Assembly (NCBI GenBank): GCA_947449735.1
Contig: CANFTB010000014.1
Coordinates: 1 to 64,000, forward strand
Length of the DNA: 64,000 nucleotides
Source of the DNA: Chthoniobacteraceae bacterium
GTDB taxonomy: Bacteria > Verrucomicrobiota > Verrucomicrobiia > Chthoniobacterales > Chthoniobacteraceae
Direction: 5' to 3'
This document shows positions 8,149 through 16,595 of this stretch, one piece after another. The notes under the pieces are model-generated. The model did no database searches and was not told the DNA's origin. It saw nothing but the letters and a program-made list of their open reading frames with translations. The position numbers were made by a program, and so were the translations under genes. Positions within the stretch are counted from its first letter, which is position 1, and the number at the start of each line of letters is the position of its first letter.

Positions 8149-9036
8149 ATGAAGCTCCGCCCCCTGTGCCTCTTTGCTTTAGCCGCCGTATCTGCCGCCG
8201 CCAGCTCCTCCAGCGCCGCCCCGATCACCCTTCCTCTCTGGCCGGAGGGTGTTCCCGGGACCATGCCGCCGCTCTCTGAGGCGACGCGGAAGCTCCGCGA
8301 TTCTTATGGCAGCAATCCGTCCCGTTTGACGGACATCAGCAATCCCGAGATGGCCGTGTATGTCGCGCCGAAGCCGAACGGGACGTGCGTGGTGGTTGCC
8401 CCGGGCGGGGGCTTCATGTTTTTGTCCGCCGCGAGCGAAGGAACGCAGGTGTGCGAGTGGCTGAATTCGCTGGGCGTGACCGCTGTTTTGCTGAAGTACC
8501 GCACCCCGACGCGGGATGATAAGGATCCCTTTGAAAAGCCAGTTGCGGACGGTTTGCGGGCGATCGGGATGGTCCGCCACCACGCGAAGGAATGGGGGGT
8601 GGACGTCAAACACGTCGGGTTGCTGGGTTTTTCGGCCGGAGGCAATTTGCTGGGGCACGCGGCGTGCGACCGCGGGGAACGCAGTTACAAACAGCATCCG
8701 GAGTACGACGACGAGCGGGGGCCGGATTTTGGCGTGTTTGTGTACGGGGGCGGTTTTCTGGACAGGGAGGATCCTGCGAAGTTTCGCGCCGGGTTCACCG
8801 TTCCCGCAGACGCGCCGCCGATGTTTTTCGTGGTCGCGCATGACGACAAAAACAACGCTGTGGAGGCGGCACGACTGTATCTCGAGTACAAGCGGCTTGG
8901 GATTCACTCTGAAATCCATGTTTACACGCACGGGGGGCACGGGTTTGGGATGAAGCAGGGGGCGCATCCCATTTACAACTGGCCGCAGCGCTGCGGCGAA
9001 TGGATGCGTGCGATGGGGTATTTGGCCGGCAATTAG
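8149..9036 (+). CDS. secreted alpha/beta hydrolase (esterase, BD-FAE/acetyl-xylan esterase-like)
   Basis: A 295-residue serine hydrolase with a Sec signal peptide (KLRPLCLFALAAVSAAASS). The oxyanion-hole GGGF motif is at 86-89, the nucleophile elbow GFSAGG places Ser at 162, and the acid and base are probably D232 (HDDKNN) and H264 (HGGHGFG). This arrangement is typical of small carbohydrate or xylan deacetylating esterases. Substrate is not determined by sequence. The gene diverges from dinB and is followed 110 bp later by trhO. Confidence 0.85.
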   Translation: MKLRPLCLFALAAVSAAASSSSAAPITLPLWPEGVPGTMPPLSEATRKLRDSYGSNPSRLTDISNPEMAVYVAPKPNGTCVVVAPGGGFMFLSAASEGTQVCEWLNSLGVTAVLLKYRTPTRDDKDPFEKPVADGLRAIGMVRHHAKEWGVDVKHVGLLGFSAGGNLLGHAACDRGERSYKQHPEYDDERGPDFGVFVYGGGFLDREDPAKFRAGFTVPADAPPMFFVVAHDDKNNAVEAARLYLEYKRLGIHSEIHVYTHGGHGFGMKQGAHPIYNWPQRCGEWMRAMGYLAGN

Positions 9037-9146
9037 GTGCAAGCCAGAGGCGGGGCAGTGTGTTTCAAAGGAGTCAAAAGGACGTTGCGCCGTTTGATTC
9101 CGGAGGTTGCGCCTGCGGCGGGGCAGGCGTTAGTTTGTGGAATCAG

Positions 9147-10061
9147 ATGGAATTCCAACACCCCGTTATCCTGTATTACAAGTACGTCGACATCGAAGAG
9201 CCCGAGCGCTTCGTTGCCGAACAGCGTGCGCTGTGCACGCAGCTTGGGTTGAAGGGTCGGCTATTGGTCGCGAGTGAGGGAATCAATGGAACGCTTTCCG
9301 GGCTTCCCGCTGCTGTTGAACATTACATGTCCAGCCTGCGAGCGGACCCCCGGTTTTCAGATATCGAATTCAAGCTGAGCGAAGGCGCCCCGGACACGTT
9401 TCCGCGACTGGCGATCAAGGTGCGGCCGGAGATCGTGACGCTCGGCGCCGGTATTCCGCTCAAGGCGGACTTGGACAATCATCTCAGCCCGTCCGATTGG
9501 AAGCGGAGGCTGGAGGAGGATCCGGATGTGGTCGTGGTGGATGTCAGGAACCGGTATGAGTCGGATGCGGGCAGGTTTGACGGCGCTCTGGCCTGCGATA
9601 TTGAGAATTTCAGGGAGCTCCCGGCGTATGTGGAGACGCTGGAGGAGCTCAGGGACAAAACCGTGTTGATGTACTGCACAGGAGGGATCCGGTGTGAAAA
9701 GGCGTCCGCGTTGTTTCGCGCCAAGGGGTTTGAAAAGGTCTTCCAGCTGCACGGGGGCATCGTGAATTACCAGAAAGAGTTCGGAAACGAACACTGGCTG
9801 GGGGAGTGCTTCGTGTTCGACAAGCGCATGACGGTGCGGGTGGACGACGGGTTGAAGCCGGTGGGGCGCTGCGCGCACACGGGCCGCACCTCGGGCCGGC
9901 TGGTGAACTGCCTGCACGACTTGTGTCACAAGCTGTTTATTCTTGCCGAGGAGACCGAGGCGGAGGATCCGGAGACCGTGCTTTGTCCGGAGTGCAAGGC
10001 CGCGGGACTGACTCGCGCTACGGCCGATTATAAGGGAAGCCCGGCGCGGGCGGGCCGGTGA
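9147..10061 (+). CDS. trhO: tRNA uridine(34) hydroxylase TrhO (rhodanese-like, UPF0176/YceA)
   Basis: The 304-residue product begins MEFQHPVILYYKYVDIEEPE, has the family N-terminal region (LLVASEGINGTLSG), a rhodanese domain with active-site Cys177 in LMYCTGGIRCEKAS, and a cysteine-rich C-terminal part (GRCAHTGRT, CLHDLCHKLF, LCPECKAAG). The family makes 5-hydroxyuridine at the wobble position of some tRNAs. I used ATG 9147; the frame is open upstream to 9000 but that sequence is unlike the family. It converges on eboE, the two being separated by the 20-bp tandem array. Confidence 0.92.
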   Translation: MEFQHPVILYYKYVDIEEPERFVAEQRALCTQLGLKGRLLVASEGINGTLSGLPAAVEHYMSSLRADPRFSDIEFKLSEGAPDTFPRLAIKVRPEIVTLGAGIPLKADLDNHLSPSDWKRRLEEDPDVVVVDVRNRYESDAGRFDGALACDIENFRELPAYVETLEELRDKTVLMYCTGGIRCEKASALFRAKGFEKVFQLHGGIVNYQKEFGNEHWLGECFVFDKRMTVRVDDGLKPVGRCAHTGRTSGRLVNCLHDLCHKLFILAEETEAEDPETVLCPECKAAGLTRATADYKGSPARAGR

Positions 10062-10070
10062 GCGGTCGCC

Positions 10071-10190
10071 CGCTTCTGGCTCAAGGGGTGAGCTTCTGGC
10101 TCAAGGGGTGAGCTTCTGGCTCAAGGGGTGAGCTTCTGGCTCAAGGGGTGAGCTTCTGGCTCAAGGGGTGAGCTTCTGGCTCAAGGGGTG
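10071..10190. repeat. tandem array, six 20-bp units
   Basis: The unit AGCTTCTGGCTCAAGGGGTG is repeated six times without spacers (first unit begins with C instead of A; the rest are identical). The rightmost unit contains the last three codons and TGA stop of the minus-strand eboE gene, so the array looks like repeated duplication of that gene end into the convergent intergenic gap. Perfect identity suggests recent or ongoing slippage. Confidence 0.98.
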
Positions 10191-11377
10191 AGTTTTTGGA
10201 GCACCCAGCGGTACTCCTCCGCGATGCTTTTGACGATGTCCCCGGGGTGCACTTCGGGCGGCAGCACGTCGAACGTGTAGGTTTCGATTTCGAGGTGAGG
10301 ACAAATGCCGTTGCGGACCTCTTTCCAGAACGCCTCGTCCAGGCTACTTGCCGTGGAGGCGAGCGGTGCGTTTGGCGACACGAAAAGTGGCACGTGAAAA
10401 TGGACGCGGAGTTCCTTCAGGCCGGTGGTGGAGGGAAGGGCTTCGAGAGCTTCCGCCAGATCCGGCCAGCTGCGGACGGTGCCGTCCCTGGCAAGGCCCT
10501 TGACCTGGTGCAGGTAGACCGGTTCGCGGAAAGCGCTGAGCGCCGCGTAGGTGTCCGGGGTCGCGGGAGCCTGCAGGGCGGCGCTGAGCTGGATTTTTGA
10601 CAGGAGCACGCCTGCGTCGCGGAAGGCCCGCAGGGAGTCCGCAAGGTTTTCGTATTGGAGCGCAACGTGGCAGGTGTCGAAACACACGCCGATGTGGCGG
10701 CGCAAAAGGGTCTCAGCTTCGGACGCAGTGCAGCCCAAGGTCCGGCGTATTTCGGGGAGCGCGCCCTCGGGAAGGGCGTTTTTGAAAAAGGCGAGGGTTT
10801 GGGAGGTTGTTTCGAGGAAACAATCGGGCTCGGGCTCGAGTCCGAGATGGACGCGCCTCCCCGTGTCCTTCTCCAAGGCCGCAAACGCCGCGGCGATGCT
10901 CCCGAGATGGCGCGCCATCTCGAGTTCGTCAGCGTGGGATTGGATCCACGGGGCGTACGAGCCGGGAACTGTGCTGATACTGCCCTCGATGCCTTCTGGA
11001 AGCCAGGATGCCAGTGTCTTTCCCAGCTCGCCAGTGTATTGGAGCCGCTCGGGCGTCCTCCAGTCCGGGGCATAGACGTCCGCCTTGACCGGTCCCCTGT
11101 GGAAGCGGCCGTAGGGGAAGCCGTTAATGGAAAACGGATAAAGATTTTGTTCGGCGAACAGAGCGCGGCCCTGGTCGAGCGCCGCTGGAGACTGGAGTTC
11201 CGCGGCGGCCGTGGCGCTGACTCTCAGGCCGAGGCCGAAGGGTTCATCGACGCCGAGGGCGGCCTTGACCGCGACGGCCTTCTCCCGGAGGGCCTGGTAG
11301 TGCTCAAGCCAGGTTTCACCAGCATGGATGTTCTGGCAGTAGGTCAGGTGGAGTGGAGGGGTCTTGGAGACGATCAT
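10181..11377 (-). CDS. eboE: EboE-like metabolite-traffic protein (TIM-barrel, xylose isomerase-like)
   Basis: The 398-residue product resembles EboE: it begins HLTYCQNIHAGETW, then has FSINGFPYGRFH, LGLEPEPDCFLE, GVCFDTCHVALQYE and a late LKELRVHFHVPLF strand, consistent with an AP-endonuclease-2/xylose-isomerase barrel with His/Glu/Asp metal ligands. eboE normally sits in an eboABCDEF cluster linked to export of prenylated metabolites; no other ebo gene is visible nearby, so here it is an orphan. Its stop lies in the tandem repeat array. Assignment to EboE is from memory of family motifs. Confidence 0.75.
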   Translation of the reverse strand: MIVSKTPPLHLTYCQNIHAGETWLEHYQALREKAVAVKAALGVDEPFGLGLRVSATAAAELQSPAALDQGRALFAEQNLYPFSINGFPYGRFHRGPVKADVYAPDWRTPERLQYTGELGKTLASWLPEGIEGSISTVPGSYAPWIQSHADELEMARHLGSIAAAFAALEKDTGRRVHLGLEPEPDCFLETTSQTLAFFKNALPEGALPEIRRTLGCTASEAETLLRRHIGVCFDTCHVALQYENLADSLRAFRDAGVLLSKIQLSAALQAPATPDTYAALSAFREPVYLHQVKGLARDGTVRSWPDLAEALEALPSTTGLKELRVHFHVPLFVSPNAPLASTASSLDEAFWKEVRNGICPHLEIETYTFDVLPPEVHPGDIVKSIAEEYRWVLQKLTP

Positions 11378-11531
11378 CTGGGGTGGTGAGCGGGGCAGTT
11401 TAACACGTCCCTGGAAACTGGGGAGTCTTATACCAAAGCTTGGAGAAAACGGTGCCTATTTCCCGGGGAAGCCAAGTGCTCGGAGAGTTGTTGCGGAGCT
11501 GGGGCTCCGCGCTCCCAGGTGGGGGGGGCGC

Positions 11532-12149
11532 TCAGAAGGGAGCTGCGAGGACCGGCGTGGCTTCGTCGCTCGGGATGCGGACCAGCTTGAAACGTTCGTC
11601 ATAGCGGCCGGAGCAGTGTTTGCGGCAGCAGGTCATGCACGCCGCCGCACGGCGGAAAGCGCGGACGCGCTCGAGCTGCGTCTGGCAGGATGGACACTGG
11701 TAGACGAAAGCGCGGGCGACCTTGCGTCGGGGCAGGGGGAGGTCGTGGCAGCGTGCCTCGTTGCGGAGGCCGAGGTCCTTGCAGGCCTGGCGCCATTCGG
11801 GGCCGTGGGGCGCGATGGTGCGCCGGCCTGAGCGATGGTGTGCGACGAGGTGAGCGAGCTCGTGCAGGAGAGTGCGTTCGACCTCGCCGTTTCCAAATGC
11901 CAGTAGCTTTGGGTTCAGGATGATCTGCCAAGTGGTCGGGTAGGCGAGACCGGCGGTGCTTCGCATTCTGGGATTCCAGAAAACGCTCAGTTTTTTCGAT
12001 ATAGGTTCGATGCCCAGCCCCGCAAGTTTTTGCGCTGCAAACTCCGTCAAATCAGGCGCGGGGATGTGGCTTGAAGTGCGGATTCCAACCCGGGCGGGGG
12101 CGGTTGGAGTGGAGGTCTTTGATTTTCGAAAAGCAGCAAATAGATTCAT
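11532..12149 (-). CDS. SprT-like zinc metalloprotease domain protein
   Basis: The product (205 residues from ATG 12149) has the metalloprotease motif HELAHLVAHH at about 96, the family signature APHGPEWRQACKDLGL, and a C-terminal zinc-ribbon-like part with CX2C and CX2C/CX3C cysteines (YQCPSCQTQ, CMTCCRKHC). SprT/Spartan proteins cut DNA-protein crosslinks in eukaryotes; the bacterial role is unclear. The start codon overlaps the stop of the cysteine desulfurase gene in an ATGA, so translation is probably coupled. Confidence 0.85.
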   Translation of the reverse strand: MNLFAAFRKSKTSTPTAPARVGIRTSSHIPAPDLTEFAAQKLAGLGIEPISKKLSVFWNPRMRSTAGLAYPTTWQIILNPKLLAFGNGEVERTLLHELAHLVAHHRSGRRTIAPHGPEWRQACKDLGLRNEARCHDLPLPRRKVARAFVYQCPSCQTQLERVRAFRRAAACMTCCRKHCSGRYDERFKLVRIPSDEATPVLAAPF

Positions 12150-13276
12150 GCACGGAGTCGGTCCCAAACGCGGCCCACTTTTCCGATGGCGGCTTCGACC
12201 GCCTCAGGAGTGATTGCCCTTTCTAGGGAGAATCGCAGCGAACTGGCTGCGCGGGCGGATGGCAGGCCCATTGCTTCTAAAACATGTGACGGTTGCATTG
12301 ATCCCACCATGCAGGCGGAACCGCTGGAGGCGCACACGCCTTCCAGATCCAGCGCCATCAAAAGGCTTTCGGCATCGGAGGACGGGAAGGTCACGTTCAC
12401 CGTGTTGGAAAGCCTCGCGGCCCGGGCGCCGTTGATGGAAACGCCGGCGCATCGCTCCAGCAGGCCGCTTTCGAGGCGGTCGCGGAGCCGGGCGATCCCC
12501 GGGGAGTCGGCGGGCATGCGTTCCAGTGCGAGCCGGGCCGCCACCGCCATACCCACGATCGCGGCGGGGTTTTCGGTGCCCGGCCGGCGCTGGCCCTCCT
12601 GGGTCCCACCTAACTGCACGGCTTCGATCGTGGTGCCGGCCCTGAGGTATAGGAGACCGGCGCCTTTCGGGCCGTAAAACTTGTGGGCGGCGAGGGTCAT
12701 CGCGTCGAAGAGCCGTGTATCCAGCGGTTCCTTGCCAAAAGACTGGACGGCGTCGGAATGGAAAAGAACGCCCGCCTCGCGGCAGATGGCGCTGATCTCG
12801 CTCACCGGCTGCCTCACGCCGGTTTCATTGTTGGCGCTCATGATGGAAACCAGCGTGGTCTCGGGGGTAATCGCCTGCTTCAAGAGCGCTGTATCGAGTA
12901 CTCCGTCCGGTGAAACGGGGAGCCGGGTGACTGAAAACGCCTCGTGTTTTTCAAGGTAGTCGAAGGCGTGCAGGACGGCGTGGTGTTCCGTGCGGCAGGT
13001 AATCAGGTGGCGGCCCTTGGAGGTGTGGGCGCGCGCGATACCGAGGATGGCAAGGTTGTCCGACTCCGTGCCGCCCGCGGTGAAAATGATTTCGTGGGAC
13101 TTGCACCCGAGGGCGGCCGCGAGGTCGTCGCGCGCGGTGTCGATGAGGGCCCGTGTTTGGCGACCGGCGTAGTGGCTGGAGGACGGGTTGCCATAGTGCT
13201 TTCCAAGGCTCGGAAGCATGGCTTCCAGCACCGCTGGATCCAGGGCGGTCGTGGCATTCGCGTCTAAATAAATCAT
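12146..13276 (-). CDS. cysteine desulfurase (NifS/IscS family)
   Basis: A 376-residue class V aminotransferase-fold enzyme that takes sulfur from cysteine. Seen are the N-terminal IYLDANATTALDP, the substrate loop GGTESDNLA, PLP contacts SDAVQSFGK, the Schiff-base lysine at about K199 (AAHKFYGPKG), and the catalytic cysteine at about C322 in SSGSACMVG. I used ATG 13276; the longer frame to 13519 runs through basic, non-family sequence. No iscU, iscA or suf gene is adjacent; the partner is instead sprT-like. Sulfur acceptor (Fe-S assembly or tRNA thiolation) is not determined. Confidence 0.92.
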   Translation of the reverse strand: MIYLDANATTALDPAVLEAMLPSLGKHYGNPSSSHYAGRQTRALIDTARDDLAAALGCKSHEIIFTAGGTESDNLAILGIARAHTSKGRHLITCRTEHHAVLHAFDYLEKHEAFSVTRLPVSPDGVLDTALLKQAITPETTLVSIMSANNETGVRQPVSEISAICREAGVLFHSDAVQSFGKEPLDTRLFDAMTLAAHKFYGPKGAGLLYLRAGTTIEAVQLGGTQEGQRRPGTENPAAIVGMAVAARLALERMPADSPGIARLRDRLESGLLERCAGVSINGARAARLSNTVNVTFPSSDAESLLMALDLEGVCASSGSACMVGSMQPSHVLEAMGLPSARAASSLRFSLERAITPEAVEAAIGKVGRVWDRLRA

Positions 13277-13323
13277 GATGCGGAGTGGTCGAATTCTACC
13301 CTCAATCGGAGCGTTCCGCGCCG

Positions 13324-13390
13324 AAAAAAAGCGCCTGAGGGGCCTGCTGCGGCCCTTCTTACGGTCCTTCGATCGCGGAGCGAGGCGCTT
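13324..13390 (-). terminator. probable intrinsic terminator after the GT2 gene
   Basis: On the minus strand AAGCGCCT overlaps the GT2 stop and pairs with AGGCGCTT directly followed by a T-run, about 50 bp later; an inner hairpin GGGCC/GGCCC lies in the loop. This is a long two-step stem, larger than a classic terminator. Confidence 0.5.
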
Positions 13391-14096
13391 AGGGATGCGC
13401 TTTTTTTTCAGCACCCGCCGCGATGCGGATCCTGACCTGCCGCGAGAGGAGCCACCGGACTGCGAACATATCCATGGTGGCTCGGATCGCCCGGTTGCCG
13501 AAGCCGTACTTGCTGACACCGGCGACGCGCGGACGGTGGTTTACCGGAAGTTCCGTGATCCGGTAGCCCATGCCCTTGATGAGGGCCGGGATGAAGCGGT
13601 GCATGCCGTTGAAAGGCAGGAGCGCTTCCCTGCATTCGCGGCGCAGAACCTTCAGCGTGCAACCGGTGTCGCGGACGCCGTCCCGAGTGAAGCGAGAGCG
13701 GATCGCGTTTGCGAAACGGGACGTGAGGCGCTTGGAAAAGGTGTCCTTGCGGGAGGCGCGGTAGCCGCAGACCAGGTCGAATCCCTTTTCGAGTTCGGCC
13801 AGGAGCTTGGGGATGTCCGAGGGGTCGTTCTGACGGTCCCCGTCCATGAGGATGAGGATGTCGCCCTCGGCAGCGTGGATGCCGGCGTACATGGCGCCGC
13901 TCTGGCCGGTGTTTTTCGAAAATTCGATCACCCGGATTTCCGGGCGTTTGGGAATGTGCGCGAGGGTCTGGTCGGTCGATTTGTCGTCCACGAAGACAAT
14001 TTCATAGGCACGGCCCGCAAGCGTGGCTGCGATTTCGTCGCAAAGGGGAGCGACGTTTTCTTCTTCGTTGAAGAGCGGGATGACTACGGAAAGCAT
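13389..14096 (-). CDS. GT2 glycosyltransferase, dolichyl/undecaprenyl-phosphate sugar synthase-like
   Basis: The 235-residue enzyme has the GT-A fold motifs SVVIPLFNEEENV, VFVDDKSTDQT and the metal-binding LILMDGDRQNDP, then the DPM1-like acceptor region (YGFGNRA). It lacks the two C-terminal membrane helices of GtrB types, so it is closer to soluble DPM1. It probably charges polyprenyl phosphate with a sugar. It follows the GT39 gene and PAP2 gene on the same strand; together they form a lipid-linked sugar pathway. Confidence 0.88.
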   Translation of the reverse strand: MLSVVIPLFNEEENVAPLCDEIAATLAGRAYEIVFVDDKSTDQTLAHIPKRPEIRVIEFSKNTGQSGAMYAGIHAAEGDILILMDGDRQNDPSDIPKLLAELEKGFDLVCGYRASRKDTFSKRLTSRFANAIRSRFTRDGVRDTGCTLKVLRRECREALLPFNGMHRFIPALIKGMGYRITELPVNHRPRVAGVSKYGFGNRAIRATMDMFAVRWLLSRQVRIRIAAGAEKKAHP

Positions 14097-14195
14097 GCGC
14101 GGGGTGGGAGATCGATGGAAGAGGGCGGAGCGTCCGGCCGGGCCGGGGTTTTGCGGGGCGGGATATTAACGGGAGAACCGCCTCCAGAGGAAGCT

Positions 14196-15851
14196 TTAGA
14201 GCGAACGGCTGCGATAATTGGTGCACTCAAACACGCGAATCTGGCGCAGTTTCATGCCGCGGCGTTCGATGTCGTAGCACGCGATCATCTCGGTTTTTTC
14301 AAAACCGCCGGCGATTGAGCTGGGGGCTTCGTCGGACTCGGAGTCGGTCACAAAGAGCGCAGACCGCCCGTGGAAGGGGTTGATGCCGGCCTCCTCGGTG
14401 AACAGGGCGTCGGGCGGGCGCTGTCCGGGTTTGAGCTGGACGAACTCGTCGTAGCGGGGCCAGAAGGAGAACTGGTCTTCGATGGCCTGGGATTCGGGCG
14501 TGTAGATGGGGGGATGGTCGGCTCCCTCGAGGCGTTTGTCTTTGAGATAAAAGCCGACGCTGGAGGCGATACCTCGCCCGTTGGCGATCATGAACACGGG
14601 CGCTCCGAGGGCTTTTTCGCGTTCGAGTCGGAGCTTTTCCACCGCCTCGGTGGCGGTTTTCCAGCCGCGCAGGCGGGTGCCGGGATCCTTGCGGTAGGTG
14701 AGGGGAACGCCCGCCGCGCGGAGCAGATCCGTGTTGAGGATGAGCATGCCGATCGCGATGCCTATTCCAAAGCCGATTCCAAGGAAGCGGCGGACCTTCG
14801 CGCTGGCTTTGGCGCGTTCAACCCAGTCTGCGGCGGCAAGGATTCCGGCGGACACCATGGCGGGTGCGGTCCAGTTGGCTTCCCCCGCTTTTTTGAAGGA
14901 GAGGACAAAGTACATCAGGAAAAGCGGGAGGGCGAAGGCCAGGAGGAAGCGGGGCTTGAAGTGATCCCTGGCGCGCGGAGTCTGGGTCCAGAGGGTAGTG
15001 AGGACGGCGATGAAGAGGATCGGCGAGTACACGCCTGCATGGGCGCCGAGAAAGGCGAAGGGCTCGCCGATGTTGAATTTGAATCCGCCCTCGAGGCCGC
15101 CCCGGTGTTTGAGGTGTGCGAAGGTGATCCACTGGTGCTCGGCGTTCCAGAGAAGAGGGGGGAGGGTGAAGATCGCGAAAACGACGAGCATCATCCAGAA
15201 GCCGGGCTGGCGGAAGTGTCGGCGGAGCCGGTTGCCAAAGAGAAGGACCAGCAGGATGGAGACCAGTTGCATCGCGTTGGTCCATTTGCAAAGAAAGCCC
15301 AGGCCGATGAGGGCGCCGGTCGCCGGCCACCATAGGCTCCAGCCCGTCCCGAGCTGGGGAGGTTTTGTGCCGCTGGAGTGGGAGTGCGAATGGGAGGGGG
15401 AATGGGAGTGGTCCTCCCGGGCATTCGCATGGTCCAGAGCCAGCCAGAAGGCGTACATCGCGGCGGTCCAGAAAAAGATGGAGAGCGGGTCGATGGTCAT
15501 CAGGACGCTCCCGACCTGGAGGATGGGGAGGAAGTTCATCGCCAGAGTGACCCAAACGGCCACCTGTTCTGAAAAGAGGCGTCTTGCGAAGGAGAACATC
15601 AGCAGGCTGGTGCCCAGAGAGAGGAGGGGGCTGAGCAGGCGCACGCCGCGTTCCGTCGCGCCAAGCAGGTCGGTGCCGATGCGGATGGCCGCCGCCACGC
15701 CGGGGCCTTTGCTGAAATAGCACACGTCGGGGTGCTGGCTCCAAAGGTAGTAGTAGGACTCGTCCGGAACGAGCTCCACAAACGCCGCGTACCAGAAACG
15801 CAGCACGGTGAGCAGGGCGAGTGCGGGGAAAAGCCAGCGTTTGGGATTCAT
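14196..15851 (-). CDS. GT39/ArnT-like membrane glycosyltransferase
   Basis: A 551-residue polytopic membrane protein. After a first helix, VELVPDESYYYLW carries the acidic pair typical of PMT/ArnT enzymes, which transfer sugar from polyprenyl phosphate to a periplasmic acceptor; about ten further hydrophobic segments follow (for example LTTLWTQ, FLLAFALPLFLMYFVLSF). The C-terminal 150 residues are soluble. An unusual loop (+ strand 15373-15411) is almost pure His-Ser. It lies between PAP2 and GT2 genes with short gaps, so an operon is likely. Acceptor (lipid A, protein or polysaccharide) unknown. Confidence 0.87.
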   Translation of the reverse strand: MNPKRWLFPALALLTVLRFWYAAFVELVPDESYYYLWSQHPDVCYFSKGPGVAAAIRIGTDLLGATERGVRLLSPLLSLGTSLLMFSFARRLFSEQVAVWVTLAMNFLPILQVGSVLMTIDPLSIFFWTAAMYAFWLALDHANAREDHSHSPSHSHSHSSGTKPPQLGTGWSLWWPATGALIGLGFLCKWTNAMQLVSILLVLLFGNRLRRHFRQPGFWMMLVVFAIFTLPPLLWNAEHQWITFAHLKHRGGLEGGFKFNIGEPFAFLGAHAGVYSPILFIAVLTTLWTQTPRARDHFKPRFLLAFALPLFLMYFVLSFKKAGEANWTAPAMVSAGILAAADWVERAKASAKVRRFLGIGFGIGIAIGMLILNTDLLRAAGVPLTYRKDPGTRLRGWKTATEAVEKLRLEREKALGAPVFMIANGRGIASSVGFYLKDKRLEGADHPPIYTPESQAIEDQFSFWPRYDEFVQLKPGQRPPDALFTEEAGINPFHGRSALFVTDSESDEAPSSIAGGFEKTEMIACYDIERRGMKLRQIRVFECTNYRSRSL

Positions 15852-15878
15852 GAAAGGTCTGTCTGAGATTGGCCTGCG

Positions 15879-16568
15879 CTAGGGGTGGCCGGTACTAGAC
15901 TGGTTTGGGAGGGGCTTCGGGCGCAACGCTAAGATGAGCACCGGGTGTCGTTGGAGCCAGTCCGGGCGCAGGCGGCCGATCTTGTTTCTCCAGACCCACT
16001 CGGCTCCGGCGAGGAGGAGGCCGTTGAAAACCGTGCCGATGCAGAGAGATGCCAGGACGTCGGTCGGCCAGTGCGCGCCGGTGTACACCCGTGACCATGC
16101 CATCAAAAGGGGAATCAGGAGCCAAACCGGGGAGCGGAACAGCAGGGCGAATACAATGCCGAGGGTGGTCGCATTCAGTGTATGCGAGGAGGGGAAGGAG
16201 CGCCGCATCGTGTCCTCGGGATTGGGAGGGCCGGAGTAGCTCACTTGTATCGGGAGTATCCCGGCCAGGATGCGGGGCTTTGCCGGGGCGAGATCCACCC
16301 GCCTCACGCCTTCCTGAGACTGGTGCGGGCGCGCGCGGGCCGTCCATTGCTTGAGCGGCTGCGAGATGAGTTCTTCGTTTCCAAGAACGGCGAGGGCGCA
16401 GAGGCAGAGGCAGGCGGCTCCGCGCGGGCCATATCGCACCACCAGGATGACGGCGCCGAGTCCGATGACGGGGATCCAAAAATCCATGCAGGACAGGATG
16501 GCGAGCAACCGGTCAAGGACCGGATTGGTCCATTTGCTATTTATAAGAAAAAGAATGTGCTGATCCAT
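15879..16568 (-). CDS. PAP2-family membrane phosphatase
   Basis: The 229-residue protein has five to six hydrophobic segments and the three phosphatase signatures: KQWTARARP, PSSHT and SRVYTGAHWPTDV. Enzymes of this type dephosphorylate lipid phosphates such as undecaprenyl pyrophosphate in the inner membrane. It is first of the leftward set with GT39 and GT2, which fits recycling of the polyprenyl carrier. Its start is only 27 bp from the divergent LolA-like gene, so the two must share a very short regulatory region. Confidence 0.9.
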   Translation of the reverse strand: MDQHILFLINSKWTNPVLDRLLAILSCMDFWIPVIGLGAVILVVRYGPRGAACLCLCALAVLGNEELISQPLKQWTARARPHQSQEGVRRVDLAPAKPRILAGILPIQVSYSGPPNPEDTMRRSFPSSHTLNATTLGIVFALLFRSPVWLLIPLLMAWSRVYTGAHWPTDVLASLCIGTVFNGLLLAGAEWVWRNKIGRLRPDWLQRHPVLILALRPKPLPNQSSTGHP

Positions 16569-16595
16569 CCGATTGGCAAGAGTGTAGGGGAAATG

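Noticed and set aside
8179-9042. 287-codon open frame antisense to the alpha/beta hydrolase
   Set aside because: The plus strand has the signal peptide and catalytic motifs; the antisense translation is Arg/His-rich noise.
10071-10190. possible CRISPR array
   Set aside because: The 20-bp units touch each other without spacers and no cas gene is present; it is a simple tandem repeat.
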